From NCBI RefSeq assembly GCF_000373645.1, contig NZ_KB892002.1:372001-436000 (forward strand): a DNA stretch of 64,000 bases, given 5' to 3'. The stretch comes from Streptomyces sp. ATexAB-D23 (GTDB lineage: Bacteria; Actinomycetota; Actinomycetes; Streptomycetales; Streptomycetaceae). The translations under genes were made by a program, and so were the position numbers. Below the pieces are notes generated by a model. The model did no database searches. It was given only the letters and a program-made list of their open reading frames with translations, and had not been told where the DNA came from. Positions 36,932-46,287 of the stretch are shown one piece after another (the first letter of the stretch is position 1; each line of letters begins with the position of its first letter).

Positions 36932-37141
36932 TCAGCCGCCGGACGGGCCGGGATTCGCCGGGCGCCCGGATTTCGCCGGGCCGGGCTTCCGCTTGCCGCC
37001 GTTCCCGGGGCGGTCGGGGGCTTCGTCGCCCGCCGGGGTCTTCGGTGGGGTGGATACCGCGTTCGCCGCCGCTCCCGCGGCCAGCAGGGCGCTCATCGAT
37101 ACCGCGCGCGGCGGCTGCGCTTCATGCTCGGATGCCGGCAT
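36932..37141 (-). CDS. Small iron-box-linked protein of unknown function (69 aa)
   Basis: This 69-residue ORF has strong start signals: AGGAGG lies 6 nt before the ATG at 37141, and an iron-box-like dyad is centred 40 bp upstream. The peptide has a short hydrophobic segment near residues 17-30 (SALLAAGAAANAV). It then becomes Pro/Gly/Lys-rich (GKRKPGPAKSGRPANPG), so it may be secreted or disordered. No homologue was recognised. It lies between tsaE and the transpeptidase-like gene. The start signals argue that it is real. Confidence 0.6.
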   Translation of the reverse strand: MPASEHEAQPPRAVSMSALLAAGAAANAVSTPPKTPAGDEAPDRPGNGGKRKPGPAKSGRPANPGPSGG

Positions 37142-37172
37142 GGACGCCTCCTGGTACTCCGGTGGAAGGCAT

Positions 37173-37190
37173 GGTTAGGCAGACCTAACC
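37173..37190. promoter_or_regulatory. Iron box (DmdR/IdeR-like operator)
   Basis: GGTTAGGCAGACCTAACC is a perfect 7-bp dyad with a 4-bp centre. It shares GTTAGGC and ACCTAA with the actinobacterial iron-box consensus TTAGGTTAGGCTAACCTAA. It lies 32 bp before the small ORF at 37141 on the minus strand, where a bound repressor would block its transcription. Confidence 0.6.
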
Positions 37191-37271
37191 TGCTCTCGTC
37201 CTCCATGTGACCATGCCTGCCCCGTCCGGCGCAACATTTTACCGACACCGCGTCGGAAACAACGGCTCCGC

Positions 37272-37820
37272 TCAGGCCCAGGGTGCCCAGGACTCGTTGC
37301 GCAGCCCCGCCCACCTGGCACCCACCCCCCGCAGCGTCACCGAGCGCCGCTCGTCGTCCGTGTCCCCGACCGCGCGGTCGATGAGCACCTGGAGCCGGTC
37401 CTCCGACAGCTCCTCGACCTTGCCGTCGCCCCACTCCACGACGACCACCGAATCCGGCAGCGACACATCCAGGTCCAGGTCCTCCATCTCGTCCAGACCG
37501 CCGCCCAGCCGGTACGCGTCGACGTGGACCAGCGCGGGCCCGTCCCCGAGCGGGGGGTGGACCCGGGCGATCACGAAGGTGGGGGACGTGACGGCGCCGC
37601 GCACCCCCAGGCCCTCGCCGAGTCCCCGGGTCAGGGTCGTCTTGCCCGCGCCCAGCTCGCCGGTAAGCATCACGAGGTCGCCGGGGCGCAGCACGGAGGC
37701 GAGCCTGCGGCCCAGGGCCCCCATCTGTTCGGGGGAGTCGACCGCCAGTTCCACGGTGACGGCGGACGGGGTGTTCTCGGCGGTCCCGGCGGCCGCCGGG
37801 CTGTTCTGCGCTGCTTCCAT
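37272..37820 (-). CDS. tsaE: tRNA threonylcarbamoyladenosine biosynthesis ATPase TsaE
   Basis: This 182-residue ATPase is required with TsaB and TsaD for t6A in bacteria. The Walker A motif is at residues 54-61 (GELGAGKT). SPTFVIARVH and VHVDAYRL are the family's later motifs, and VVVVEWGDGK is near the end. An N-terminal Ala/Pro extension precedes the fold. It lies 26 bp downstream of the alpha/beta hydrolase gene, which follows alr, and is co-oriented with the tsaB-rimI-tsaD unit further on. Confidence 0.93.
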   Translation of the reverse strand: MEAAQNSPAAAGTAENTPSAVTVELAVDSPEQMGALGRRLASVLRPGDLVMLTGELGAGKTTLTRGLGEGLGVRGAVTSPTFVIARVHPPLGDGPALVHVDAYRLGGGLDEMEDLDLDVSLPDSVVVVEWGDGKVEELSEDRLQVLIDRAVGDTDDERRSVTLRGVGARWAGLRNESWAPWA

Positions 37821-37846
37821 GTCCGGAAACGATACGGGCGCGGCCG

Positions 37847-39055
37847 TCAGGATTCCGGTACGGCTCCCGCCCGCACCAGCAGGTCGGCGAGCCGGTCGGT
37901 CACCGTCTCCGGGTGTTCCAGCATCACGAGATGGCCGGCGTCCGGGACGACGACCAGTTCCGCTTCGGGCAGCCGGTCCGCGATGGCCTCGCTGTGCGAG
38001 CTGGGCGTCACCAGGTCCTTGTCGCCGGCCAGGATGAGGACCGGCAGATCGCGGAAGAGGGACAGGGCCGCGCTCTGGTCGTGTTCGGCGAAGGCGGGGT
38101 AGAACTCGGCGACCACGTCGATCGGGGTGGCCTCGATGAGCCGCTCGGCGAACCGCGCGACCGCCGGGTCCACGTCCCGCGAGCCGAACGAGTACCGCTT
38201 GATCAGCCCGGCGAACAGGTCGGCGGTCGCCCGCCGTCCCCGCTCCACCAGCTCCGCCTGCGAACCGAGCGCCCTCAGCACCCCGGGCAGCACCCGGCGC
38301 ACCGCGTTGACGCCCGCGACCGGCAGCCCGAAGCTGACCTCGTCGAGCTTCCCGCCCGACGTGCCGACGAACGCGACGGCGGCGACCCGGTCGCGGATCA
38401 GCTCCGGGTACCGGTCGGCGAGCGCCATGATCGTCATGCCGCCCATGGAGTGGCCGACCAGGACGAGCGGACCCTCTGGGGCGGCCGCGTCGATGACCGC
38501 CTTGAGGTCGCGGCCGAGCTGGTCGATGCCGACCGGCACCCCGCCGCCGGCGCGGGCCTGGGCACGGCCGCGCTCGGAGCGGCCGTGGCTGCGCTGGTCC
38601 CAGTGGACGGTACGCACGATGCCGCGCAGGGCGGCCCGCTGGAAGTGCCAGGAATCCTGGCTGAGGCAGTAGCCGTGGCTGAAGACGACCGTGACCGGGG
38701 CGGGCGCCTTGCGTCCGAAGAGCCGGCGCCTGCGGGGGCCCGCGCCCGCGGCGGAGGACGCGGTGCCGTCGGGCCCCGCCCCGTCGATCTCGTCCACCTC
38801 GTAGAACAGCTCGGTGCCGTCGTCGGCCGTGGCCCGGCCCGGCACCCCGCGCAGCGAGCCGTACGGTCCGGTGGCGTCCAGGGCCAGCCGGGCACGCTTG
38901 CGCATGGACCGGCCGACCGTCAGCCGCTCGACCGCGACTCCGGCCGCCGCCCCGGCGGCGAGCACGCCTATGGCGGCGCCGGCGACTCCCGCCCGGCGCC
39001 AGCCGGCCGCGGAAGCGGCCGTCGCCACCGCGTCACCCGCGCTGATCTCGCTCAC
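37847..39055 (-). CDS. Alpha/beta hydrolase with N-terminal membrane segment
   Basis: This 402-residue hydrolase has the nucleophile elbow GHSMGG near residue 200, the oxyanion loop FSHGYCLSQDSWHFQ, and a catalytic His in PDAGHLVMLEHPE near the end. A hydrophobic segment near residues 20-45 (AGVAGAAIGVLAAGAAAGVA) could anchor it to the membrane. The gene sits between alr and tsaE. No substrate is visible; neighbours suggest no clear pathway. ATG 39055 is used. Confidence 0.85.
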   Translation of the reverse strand: MSEISAGDAVATAASAAGWRRAGVAGAAIGVLAAGAAAGVAVERLTVGRSMRKRARLALDATGPYGSLRGVPGRATADDGTELFYEVDEIDGAGPDGTASSAAGAGPRRRRLFGRKAPAPVTVVFSHGYCLSQDSWHFQRAALRGIVRTVHWDQRSHGRSERGRAQARAGGGVPVGIDQLGRDLKAVIDAAAPEGPLVLVGHSMGGMTIMALADRYPELIRDRVAAVAFVGTSGGKLDEVSFGLPVAGVNAVRRVLPGVLRALGSQAELVERGRRATADLFAGLIKRYSFGSRDVDPAVARFAERLIEATPIDVVAEFYPAFAEHDQSAALSLFRDLPVLILAGDKDLVTPSSHSEAIADRLPEAELVVVPDAGHLVMLEHPETVTDRLADLLVRAGAVPES

Positions 39056-39122
39056 CGTGCCGCGCTCCTCCTCGCTCGTGTCGGTCCGTCCCGGCCCGCG
39101 GGCGTCTTTGGACCGTGCCCGG

Positions 39123-40286
39123 TCAGACCCCGGCCGGGGCCCCGTCCTCGGCGCCCCGGTGGACGCGCGGCACCCGGCCGCCGATCCGGGTGACGATCTC
39201 GTACGCGATCGTGCCGGCCGCCTCGGCCCAGTCCTCGGCGCTCGGCTCGCCCCGGTCGCCGGGGCCGAACAGCACCGCCTCGCTGCCGGCCGCCACCTCG
39301 TCGCCGTCCAGGTCCACGACGAACTGGTCCATGGCCACCCGGCCCGCGATCGTCCGCCGCACCCCGCCGACCAGGACGGGGCCCCGGCCGGACGCGTGGC
39401 GCGGGATGCCGTCGGCGTAACCGAGCGGCACCAGGCCGAGCGTGGTCTCCGCTGCCGTCGTGTAGTGGTGGCCGTAGCTGATGCCGTGGCCGGCCGGTAC
39501 GTGCTTGACCAGGGCGACGGACGCGGCGAGCGTCATGACGGGGCGCAGCCCGAAGTCGGCGGCGGTGCCCAGTTCGGGCCCCGGCGAGATGCCGTACATG
39601 GCGATGCCGGTGCGCACGAGGTCGAAGTGGGACTCGGGGAGGGTCAGGGTGGCCGGGGAGTTGGCGATGTGCCGCACCTCGGGCTCCACGCCGGCCTTCT
39701 CCGCGTACGCCACCATGTCGCGGAAGGTGTCCAGCTGGGCGGTGATCGAGGGGTGGCCCGGCTCGTCGGCGCAGGCGAAGTGGGACCACAGGCCGGTGAC
39801 GCGGACCGTGCCCGCCTGCTCGGCGGTGCGGGCGGCGGCGACCAGTTCCGGCCAGTCGGCGGGCTGGCAGCCGGCCCGGCCGAGGCCGGTGTCGGCCTTG
39901 AGGTGGATACGGGCGGGCCGCCCGGCCTCCGTGGCGGCGGCGGTCACCTCGTCGAGCGCCCACATGCCGCTCACCGACACGTCGACGCCGGCCTCGATCG
40001 TCTCGCGCCAGGGCCCGCCCGGCGTCCACAGCCAGCACATCATCGGCGCTTCGAGCCCGGCCGCGCGCAGGGCCAGGGCCTCCTGCGGGGTCGCGGTGCC
40101 CAGCCAGGCGGCGCCGGCCTCCAGCGCGGCGCGCGCGCAGGGCACCGCGCCGTGCCCGTAGGCGTCGGCCTTGACCACGGCCATGAGCCGCGCCCCGGAC
40201 GCCCGAGCACGCAGCACGCGCACATTGGCGCGGAGTGCGGCGAGGTCGATCTCGGCACGGGCTCTGAGGGACGCTGTCTCGTTCAT
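39123..40286 (-). CDS. alr: Alanine racemase
   Basis: This 387-residue PLP enzyme interconverts L- and D-alanine for peptidoglycan. The PLP-lysine is K39 in AVVKADAYGHG. The family blocks TGLGRAG and the C-terminal second catalytic Tyr (YGISPGPELG) are present. Length is standard. ATG 40286 opens it. It lies downstream of glmS, acpS, nnrD/nnrE and a DUF488 gene on the same strand, a common actinobacterial order. Confidence 0.95.
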   Translation of the reverse strand: MNETASLRARAEIDLAALRANVRVLRARASGARLMAVVKADAYGHGAVPCARAALEAGAAWLGTATPQEALALRAAGLEAPMMCWLWTPGGPWRETIEAGVDVSVSGMWALDEVTAAATEAGRPARIHLKADTGLGRAGCQPADWPELVAAARTAEQAGTVRVTGLWSHFACADEPGHPSITAQLDTFRDMVAYAEKAGVEPEVRHIANSPATLTLPESHFDLVRTGIAMYGISPGPELGTAADFGLRPVMTLAASVALVKHVPAGHGISYGHHYTTAAETTLGLVPLGYADGIPRHASGRGPVLVGGVRRTIAGRVAMDQFVVDLDGDEVAAGSEAVLFGPGDRGEPSAEDWAEAAGTIAYEIVTRIGGRVPRVHRGAEDGAPAGV

Positions 40287-40371
40287 ATCGCGCCCAGTGT
40301 CTCAGAGCCGTACGGCCCGGCCTGCGGGACACCGGGCCCGGCGGGGCGCGCCTTTCCGCTCCGTGGGCAGG

Positions 40372-40758
40372 TCAGGCGTGGTGCAGTTCGTGTTCCAGGT
40401 GGTCGGCGAGGACCGGTACGTGGCTGTGCGGGACGTCCTTGACCGCCGTGACGAGCGTCACCGGTCCGCCCTCGCGGACCAGCCCCACCAGTTCGTCCAC
40501 GGCCGCCGTGTGCACCGGGTCGGCGAGTTCGGCGCGGTAGCGGTCCACGAAGGCGTCGTAGCGCGTCTCGGAGCGGTCCTCGTGGTACCAGGAGCGCAGT
40601 TCGTCCGACGGGGTGAGGTCCTTGAGCCACCGGTCGATCGCGGCCCGCTCCTTGGAGACCCCGCGCGGCCACAGCCGGTCGACCAGGACCCTCGTTCCGT
40701 CGCCGTCCTCCGCGGGGTCGTACACCCGGCGTACGCGCACGTCGTCGCTGCTGCTCAC
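40372..40758 (-). CDS. DUF488-family protein
   Basis: This 128-residue protein has VRRVYDPAEDGDG, then VLVDRLWPRGVSKERA. These and TLVTAVKDVPHSHV are hallmarks of DUF488, a small family of unknown biochemistry found in many bacteria. The conserved LWPRG block near residue 30 is intact. ATG 40758 is used. It lies 42 bp after the nnrD/nnrE gene and before alr. No experiment-based role is inferred from sequence. Confidence 0.85.
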   Translation of the reverse strand: MSSSDDVRVRRVYDPAEDGDGTRVLVDRLWPRGVSKERAAIDRWLKDLTPSDELRSWYHEDRSETRYDAFVDRYRAELADPVHTAAVDELVGLVREGGPVTLVTAVKDVPHSHVPVLADHLEHELHHA

Positions 40759-40800
40759 GGCCGATCGCCTCTCGTGTGAGGTTGCTGCCTCCAGCGTCTC

Positions 40801-42267
40801 TCAGGCGCGGACGTCCCGCCAGGCCGCGGGGATGGCGTCGGCGACGTCCAGCGCGGCGAGCGGGGAGCCGTCCGCGGCGCGGCGGGCCGCGAGGCCGTGC
40901 AGGTAGGCGCCGGCGGAGGCCGCGTCGAGCGGGGCGAGGCCGGCGGCGAGCAGGGAGCCGGTGAGGCCGGAGAGCACGTCGCCGCTGCCGGCGGTCGCCA
41001 GCCACCCGGTGCCCGTCGGGTTGACCCGGACCGGGGTGTGCGGGGTGTCGGTGGCGATGAGGGTGGTCGACCCCTTGAGCAGAACCGTGGCACCGAACCG
41101 GGCGGCCAGTTCGCGTACGGCGGCGAGCCGCCCCGCCTCGACCTCCTCGCGGCGGGCGCCGAGCAGCGCCGCGGCCTCCCCGGCGTGCGGGGTGAGGACG
41201 GTGGGCGCGGTGCGGGCCCGGACCACCTCGGCGTCCAGCAGCCGCAGCCCGTCCGCGTCGACCAGCACCGGCACATCGGTGGCCAGGATGTCGGAGACGG
41301 CCGCGACAGCGTCCGTGCCGTCGCCGAGTCCCGGCCCGACGACCCACGCCTGCACCCGCCCGGCCCGCGCGGGGCGGCCCGCGTGGACCAGGGTCTCGGG
41401 ATGCCGGGCGATGACGGCCGCGCCGCCGGGGCCCGCGTAGCGCACGGCCCCCGCCCCGCCGCGCAGCGCCCCGGAGACGGCCAGCACGGCGGCGCCCGGG
41501 TAGCGGGCCGACCCGGCGGCGATGCCGACGACCCCGCGCCGGTACTTGTCGCTCTCGGCGGCGGGCACGGGCAGCAGCGCCGCCACGTCCGCGTACTGGA
41601 GGGCCTCCAGGTCGGGCACGCCGGGGAGTTCGGCGCCGAGCCCGATGTCCACGAGGCGCAGCGCCCCGGCCCGTTCGGCGGCCGGGTCCACGAGCAGCGC
41701 CGGTTTGTACGCCCCGAAGGTGACGGTCGCGTCCGCGCGCACCGCTTCGCCGGGCACCTCGCCGGTGTCGGCCTCGACGCCGCTCGGCAGGTCGACGGCG
41801 ACGACGGGCGCGCCGTGCGCGGTGTAGCGCCTGACCAGTCCGGCCGCGTCGGGCCGCAGTCCGCCGCGTCCGCCGATGCCGGTGATGGCGTCCACGACGA
41901 GGTCGATGCGCCCGGCCCAGTCCTGGTGGGCGGTGCTCTCCCCGCCGTCCACGACGCGCCCGCCCGCCGCGAGCAGGGCCGCGCTGCCGCCCTCGTGGGC
42001 CCGGCCGTGGACGGCCCGTACGGCCACCACCCCGGCCCCGCGCCGGGCGAGCCGGGCGCCGGCGTACAGGGCGTCGCCCCCGTTGTCGCCGGTGCCGACG
42101 AGGAGGACGACGCGGGAGCCGTAGACCCGGCCCGCCCGGCGCAGCAGGTCGGCACAGGCGGCGGCGAGTCCGGCGGCGGCGCGCTGCATCAGCGCGCCTT
42201 CGGGAAGCCGGGCCATGAGGGCCTGTTCGGCGGCCCGTACGGTCTCAACGCTGTAGGCGGTACGCAT
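40801..42267 (-). CDS. nnrD: Bifunctional NAD(P)H-hydrate epimerase/dehydratase
   Basis: This 488-residue fusion has an N-terminal epimerase domain (NnrE type) with VLLVGTGDNGGDALYAG, and a C-terminal ADP-dependent dehydratase (NnrD type) with VVGPGLGDG and AGSGDVLSGLTGSL. Together they repair damaged NADH and NADPH hydrates. ATG 42267 is preferred; ATG 42276 would add three residues. It lies 47 bp after acpS in a same-strand series. Confidence 0.92.
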   Translation of the reverse strand: MRTAYSVETVRAAEQALMARLPEGALMQRAAAGLAAACADLLRRAGRVYGSRVVLLVGTGDNGGDALYAGARLARRGAGVVAVRAVHGRAHEGGSAALLAAGGRVVDGGESTAHQDWAGRIDLVVDAITGIGGRGGLRPDAAGLVRRYTAHGAPVVAVDLPSGVEADTGEVPGEAVRADATVTFGAYKPALLVDPAAERAGALRLVDIGLGAELPGVPDLEALQYADVAALLPVPAAESDKYRRGVVGIAAGSARYPGAAVLAVSGALRGGAGAVRYAGPGGAAVIARHPETLVHAGRPARAGRVQAWVVGPGLGDGTDAVAAVSDILATDVPVLVDADGLRLLDAEVVRARTAPTVLTPHAGEAAALLGARREEVEAGRLAAVRELAARFGATVLLKGSTTLIATDTPHTPVRVNPTGTGWLATAGSGDVLSGLTGSLLAAGLAPLDAASAGAYLHGLAARRAADGSPLAALDVADAIPAAWRDVRA

Positions 42268-42314
42268 GCCACCCAACGTACGCAGGAACCGCCGGGGGCG
42301 CGCCGCGTAGCGCG

Positions 42315-42683
42315 CTACCCCTCCGCGATCACCACCGCCGACGCCACCCCGGCGTCATGACTGAGCGACACGTGCCACTGCCTTACGCCCAGTTCGGCGG
42401 CGCGGGCGGCGACCGTGCCGCTCACCCGGAGCCGGGGCCGGCCGCTGTCCTCGACGTACACCTCGGCGTCTGTCCACAGCAGTCCGGCGGGGGCGCCGAG
42501 CGCCTTGGCGAGGGCCTCCTTGGCGGCGAACCTGGCGGCCAGCGAGGCGATGCCGCGCCGCTCCCCGTCGGGCAGCAGCAGTTCCGCCTCCACGAAGAGG
42601 CGCGCGGCCAGCAGCGGTGTGCGCCGCATCGCCGCGTCGAACCGTTCGATCTCCGCCACGTCGATGCCGACCCCGATGATCAC
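42315..42683 (-). CDS. acpS: Holo-[acyl-carrier-protein] synthase
   Basis: This 122-residue enzyme transfers 4'-phosphopantetheine from CoA to acyl carrier protein. The magnesium ligands D8 ([10 protein letters not shown]) and E56 ([12 protein letters not shown]) are present, and the length is that of a stand-alone AcpS. ATG 42683 starts 28 bp after the glmS stop. It is co-transcribed most likely with glmS and nnrD. Identification is secure. Confidence 0.95.
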   Translation of the reverse strand: MIIGVGIDVAEIERFDAAMRRTPLLAARLFVEAELLLPDGERRGIASLAARFAAKEALAKALGAPAGLLWTDAEVYVEDSGRPRLRVSGTVAARAAELGVRQWHVSLSHDAGVASAVVIAEG

Positions 42684-42711
42684 GTACCCGCCCTCACTTC
42701 CGACCGCCGGT

Positions 42712-44559
42712 TCACTCCACCGTGACGGACTTCGCCAGGTTGCGCGGCTGGTCGACCTCGTTGCCGCGGGCCGTCGCCAGTTCGCAGGCGAAGACCTGCA
42801 ACGGCACGGTGGCGACCAGCGGCTGAAGCAGCGTAGGCGTTGCCGGGACGCGGATGAGGTGGTCGGCGTACGGGACGACCTCGTCGTCGCCCTCCTCGGC
42901 GATGACGACGGTCAGGGCGCCGCGGGCCCGGATCTCCTGGATGTTCGACACGATCTTGCCGTGCAGCACCGAGCGCCCGGCCGGGGACGGCACCACGACG
43001 ACGACCGGGAGGCCGTCCTCGATGAGCGCGATCGGCCCGTGCTTGAGCTCTCCGGCGGCGAACCCCTCGGCGTGCATGTACGCGAGTTCCTTCAGCTTCA
43101 GCGCGCCCTCCAGGGCGACCGGGTAGCCGACGTGCCGGCCGAGGAAGAGCACGGTGTCGTGGCCGGCCAGCGACCGGGCCAGCTCGCGGACCGGTCCCAT
43201 GGTCTCCAGGACCCGGTCGACCGAGCCGGAGATCTCGGAGAGCTGCCGGATGACGGTACGGATCTCGTCGCCCCACTTGGTGCCGCGCACCTGGCCGAGG
43301 TAGAGGGCGACGAGGTAGCAGGCGACGAGCTGGGTGAGGAACGCCTTGGTGGAGGCGACGGCGACCTCGGGCCCGGCGTGCGTGTAGAGGACGGCGTCGG
43401 ACTCGCGGGGGATGGTGGAGCCGTTGGTGTTGCAGATGGCGAGCACCTTCGCACCCTGTTCGCGGGCGTGCCGCAGGGCCATCAGGGTGTCCATGGTCTC
43501 GCCGGACTGGGAGATGGCGACGACCAGGGTGTGCGGGTCCAGGATCGGGTCGCGGTAGCGGAATTCGCTGGCCAGCTCGGTCTCGCAGGGGATGCGGGTC
43601 CAGTGCTCGATGGCGTACTTGGCGATCATCCCGGCGTGGAACGCGGTCCCGCAGGCGACGATCACCACCTTGTCGACCTCCCGCAGCTCGCCGCGCGTGA
43701 TGCGCACCTCGTCCAGGTGGAGCGTGCCCTCGGGGTCGATGCGGCCGAGGAGGGTGTCGGTGACGGCCTTGGGCTGCTCGGCGATCTCCTTGAGCATGAA
43801 GGAGGCGTAGCCGCCCTTCTCGGCGGCGGACGCGTCCCAGTCCACGTGGTACGCGCGGACGTCGGCCGGCTCCCCGTCGAAGCCGGTGACGACGACGCCC
43901 TCCCGGCGCAGCTCCACCACCTGGTCCTGGCCCAGCTCGATCGCGGACCTGGTGTGCGCGATGAACGCGGCGACGTCGGAGGCGAGGAACGACTCGTCCT
44001 CCCCCACCCCGACGACGAGCGGCGAGTTGCGGCGGGCGCCGACCACGGCGTCGGGCGCGTCCGCGAAGACGGCGACGAGCGTGAACGCCCCTTCGAGCCG
44101 CCGGCACACCTGCCGCATCGCCTCGGCCGGCTCCCCGCTCCGGCTGTACGCCTCGGCGAGGAGGTGGGCGACGACCTCGGTGTCGGTCTCGGAGAGCAGG
44201 TCGTGGCCGCGTTCGCAGAGTTCGGCACGCAGGGCGGCGAAGTTCTCGATGATCCCGTTGTGGACGACGGCGACGCGGCCCGCGTTGTCGAGGTGCGGGT
44301 GGGCGTTGACGTCGGTGGGGCCGCCGTGGGTGGCCCACCGGGTGTGCCCGATCCCGGCGCTCCCGGCCGGCAGCGGGCGCTCGCTCAGCGCCTTCTCCAG
44401 GTTGACGAGCTTCCCGGCCTTCTTCGCGGCGGCCAGCCCGCCGTCGGCGAGGACGGCGATGCCGGCGGAGTCGTACCCCCGGTACTCCAGCCGCTTGAGG
44501 CCCGCGACGACGACGTCCTGCGCCGACTGCCCACCGACGTAACCCACGATTCCGCACAT
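42712..44559 (-). CDS. glmS: Glucosamine-6-phosphate synthase (glutamine-hydrolysing)
   Basis: This 615-residue enzyme makes glucosamine 6-phosphate from fructose 6-phosphate and glutamine, the entry to wall precursor synthesis. Mature N-terminal Cys2 of [10 protein letters not shown] is the amidotransferase nucleophile. Two SIS sugar-binding domains follow ([16 protein letters not shown], later [18 protein letters not shown]), and the C-terminus is KSVTVE. ATG 44559 is chosen for AGGAAAGGA upstream; upstream in-frame Mets lie beyond the ribosome site. No glmS ribozyme was seen, as expected for actinobacteria. Confidence 0.96.
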   Translation of the reverse strand: MCGIVGYVGGQSAQDVVVAGLKRLEYRGYDSAGIAVLADGGLAAAKKAGKLVNLEKALSERPLPAGSAGIGHTRWATHGGPTDVNAHPHLDNAGRVAVVHNGIIENFAALRAELCERGHDLLSETDTEVVAHLLAEAYSRSGEPAEAMRQVCRRLEGAFTLVAVFADAPDAVVGARRNSPLVVGVGEDESFLASDVAAFIAHTRSAIELGQDQVVELRREGVVVTGFDGEPADVRAYHVDWDASAAEKGGYASFMLKEIAEQPKAVTDTLLGRIDPEGTLHLDEVRITRGELREVDKVVIVACGTAFHAGMIAKYAIEHWTRIPCETELASEFRYRDPILDPHTLVVAISQSGETMDTLMALRHAREQGAKVLAICNTNGSTIPRESDAVLYTHAGPEVAVASTKAFLTQLVACYLVALYLGQVRGTKWGDEIRTVIRQLSEISGSVDRVLETMGPVRELARSLAGHDTVLFLGRHVGYPVALEGALKLKELAYMHAEGFAAGELKHGPIALIEDGLPVVVVVPSPAGRSVLHGKIVSNIQEIRARGALTVVIAEEGDDEVVPYADHLIRVPATPTLLQPLVATVPLQVFACELATARGNEVDQPRNLAKSVTVE

Positions 44560-44650
44560 AGTGGTCCTTTCCTGGTCACCAGCCCCTATTCTTCGCATAG
44601 TCGCAGAAGTAGACATCATTTCGGGGCCAACGGGGCGGCTGCGCCGGACC

Positions 44651-44702
44651 GGCCCTACCCGGCACGCACCGGCACAGGCCCTACCCGGCGCGCACCGGCA
44701 CC
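44651..44702. repeat. 26-bp tandem duplication at MFS gene 3' end
   Basis: Two 26-bp copies, 24 of 26 bases identical, span the stop codon of the MFS gene at 44681. One copy is mostly non-coding, the other encodes the last residues. Confidence 0.8.
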
Positions 44703-46162
44703 GGCTCCCGCCCGGCCGGTGCGGCGGCCGTCTTCCCGCCCTTGACGAGCAGCAGCACCGCCGCCCCCGCGACGATCCCCACCGCACCGGCCACCACGGC
44801 CGCCACATTCAGCCCCGAGGCGAACGCCGCCCGCAGCGCGTGCTCCGGGACCCCGGCGGCGCGCAGCCCGTCCGCGCCGCCGCCCGCGAGCGCGTGGGAC
44901 TGGCCCTCGCCCAGGCTCTCCCCCATCCGGGAGGTCAGCACCGTCCCGAGCACGGCGACCCCGAAGGCGTATCCGAGCTGGCGGAAGGTGTTGACCGCGC
45001 CGCCCGCCATGCCGGCCCGCTCCGGCTCCACGGCGGCCAGCGCGGCGCCCGCGATGGCCGGGGAGACCAGGCCGGTGCCGATGCCCGCGACGACCAGGCC
45101 CGGTATCAGCGCGGGCCACGAGGAGCCCGCGCCGAGCACGGCCTGACCGAGGGTGCCGGCGCCGATGAGGACGAGCCCGACGCCGATGGTCAGGCGCGGC
45201 TGCGCCCCGTGCAGCAGGCGCCCGCCCGCGGCCGCCACCAGGAACGCGGTCGCGGCCAGCGGCAGGACCGCCAGACCGCCCTGGACCGGGCTCAGCCCGA
45301 GGACCGTCTGCAACCAGATCGAGGTGTACGGCAGCACGCCGAAGGCCGCCATGTTGAAGGCGAGGGACCCGGCCATCACGCCCGTGAAGGCGGAGGTCCT
45401 GAACAGCGAGAGGTCGAGCAGCGGGTGGGCGACGCGCAGTTCCACGACGACGAAGCAGAGCAGGGCGAGCACGGCGAGAGCGAAGGTGAGAAGCGTCTGC
45501 CCGGAGGTCCAGCCGACGCTGCCCGCCCGTACGACGGCGTACGTCGCGGCCCCCGCGAACACCGCGAAGGCGGCGGTCCCCGCCCAGTCGGTGCGCCGGT
45601 CGCGCGCCCCGTGCGACTCGGGCACGGTCCTGAGGGTCAGCCAGATGGCGGCCACGCTGACCGGCAGGTTCACGAAGAAGATCCAGCGCCAGCCGGGCCC
45701 CTCGGTCAGCAGCCCGCCGACCACCGGCCCGATCGCGGCGGCGCCCCCGCTCACCGCGCCCCACAGCCCGAGCGCCACGGACCGGTCCTTGCCCCGGTAC
45801 ACCGAGGCGAGCAGCGGCAGCGTGGTCGCGAACATCGCGGCGGCGCCCACCCCCTGGACCCCGCGCGCGGCGACCAGTACGGCCGGCGACGAGGCGAGGC
45901 CGCAGGCCAGCGAGGCGACGGCGAAGAGCACGACGCCCGCGACATGGACCCGGCGCCGCCCGAGCCGGTCGGCCGCGGCGCCCGTGCCGAGCAGCAGCGC
46001 GGCGAGCGCGAGGGCGTAGCCGTCGATGACCCATTGCAGGTCGGAGAGCGACGCGTGCAGCACCCGCGCCATGTCGGGCAGTGCCACGATGACGATCGTG
46101 ACGTCCAGCAGCAGCATGAACGTCCCCAGACAGACCGCGGTGAGCGGCCCCCACTTACGCAT
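44681..46162 (-). CDS. DHA2-family multidrug MFS transporter
   Basis: This 493-residue proton-driven exporter has about 14 membrane segments and the family start LTAVCLGTFMLLLDVTIVIVALP. DRLGRRRVHVAG follows the second helix. The substrate is unknown; related members export antibiotics and dyes. ATG 46162 has GAGGAGAA 5-8 nt upstream. It diverges from a double-HTH Lrp-type regulator across 125 bp, so that regulator is a candidate controller. Confidence 0.88.
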   Translation of the reverse strand: MRKWGPLTAVCLGTFMLLLDVTIVIVALPDMARVLHASLSDLQWVIDGYALALAALLLGTGAAADRLGRRRVHVAGVVLFAVASLACGLASSPAVLVAARGVQGVGAAAMFATTLPLLASVYRGKDRSVALGLWGAVSGGAAAIGPVVGGLLTEGPGWRWIFFVNLPVSVAAIWLTLRTVPESHGARDRRTDWAGTAAFAVFAGAATYAVVRAGSVGWTSGQTLLTFALAVLALLCFVVVELRVAHPLLDLSLFRTSAFTGVMAGSLAFNMAAFGVLPYTSIWLQTVLGLSPVQGGLAVLPLAATAFLVAAAGGRLLHGAQPRLTIGVGLVLIGAGTLGQAVLGAGSSWPALIPGLVVAGIGTGLVSPAIAGAALAAVEPERAGMAGGAVNTFRQLGYAFGVAVLGTVLTSRMGESLGEGQSHALAGGGADGLRAAGVPEHALRAAFASGLNVAAVVAGAVGIVAGAAVLLLVKGGKTAAAPAGREPVPVRAG

Positions 46163-46287
46163 GTCGTTCTCCTCGCAAGGCTTCGGTGTGACCGGCGGCC
46201 ACCCCCGTACGATCGGACGGCCGCGTCCCGAATCCCCAGCCAGTGACCGGCCGGCGGCGGAATCCGACATGGAAGGGGCCCGAATCA

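Noticed and set aside
44560..44680. Possible glmS ribozyme or leader
   Set aside because: No core ribozyme elements were seen, and these are not known in actinobacteria; a normal promoter is adequate.
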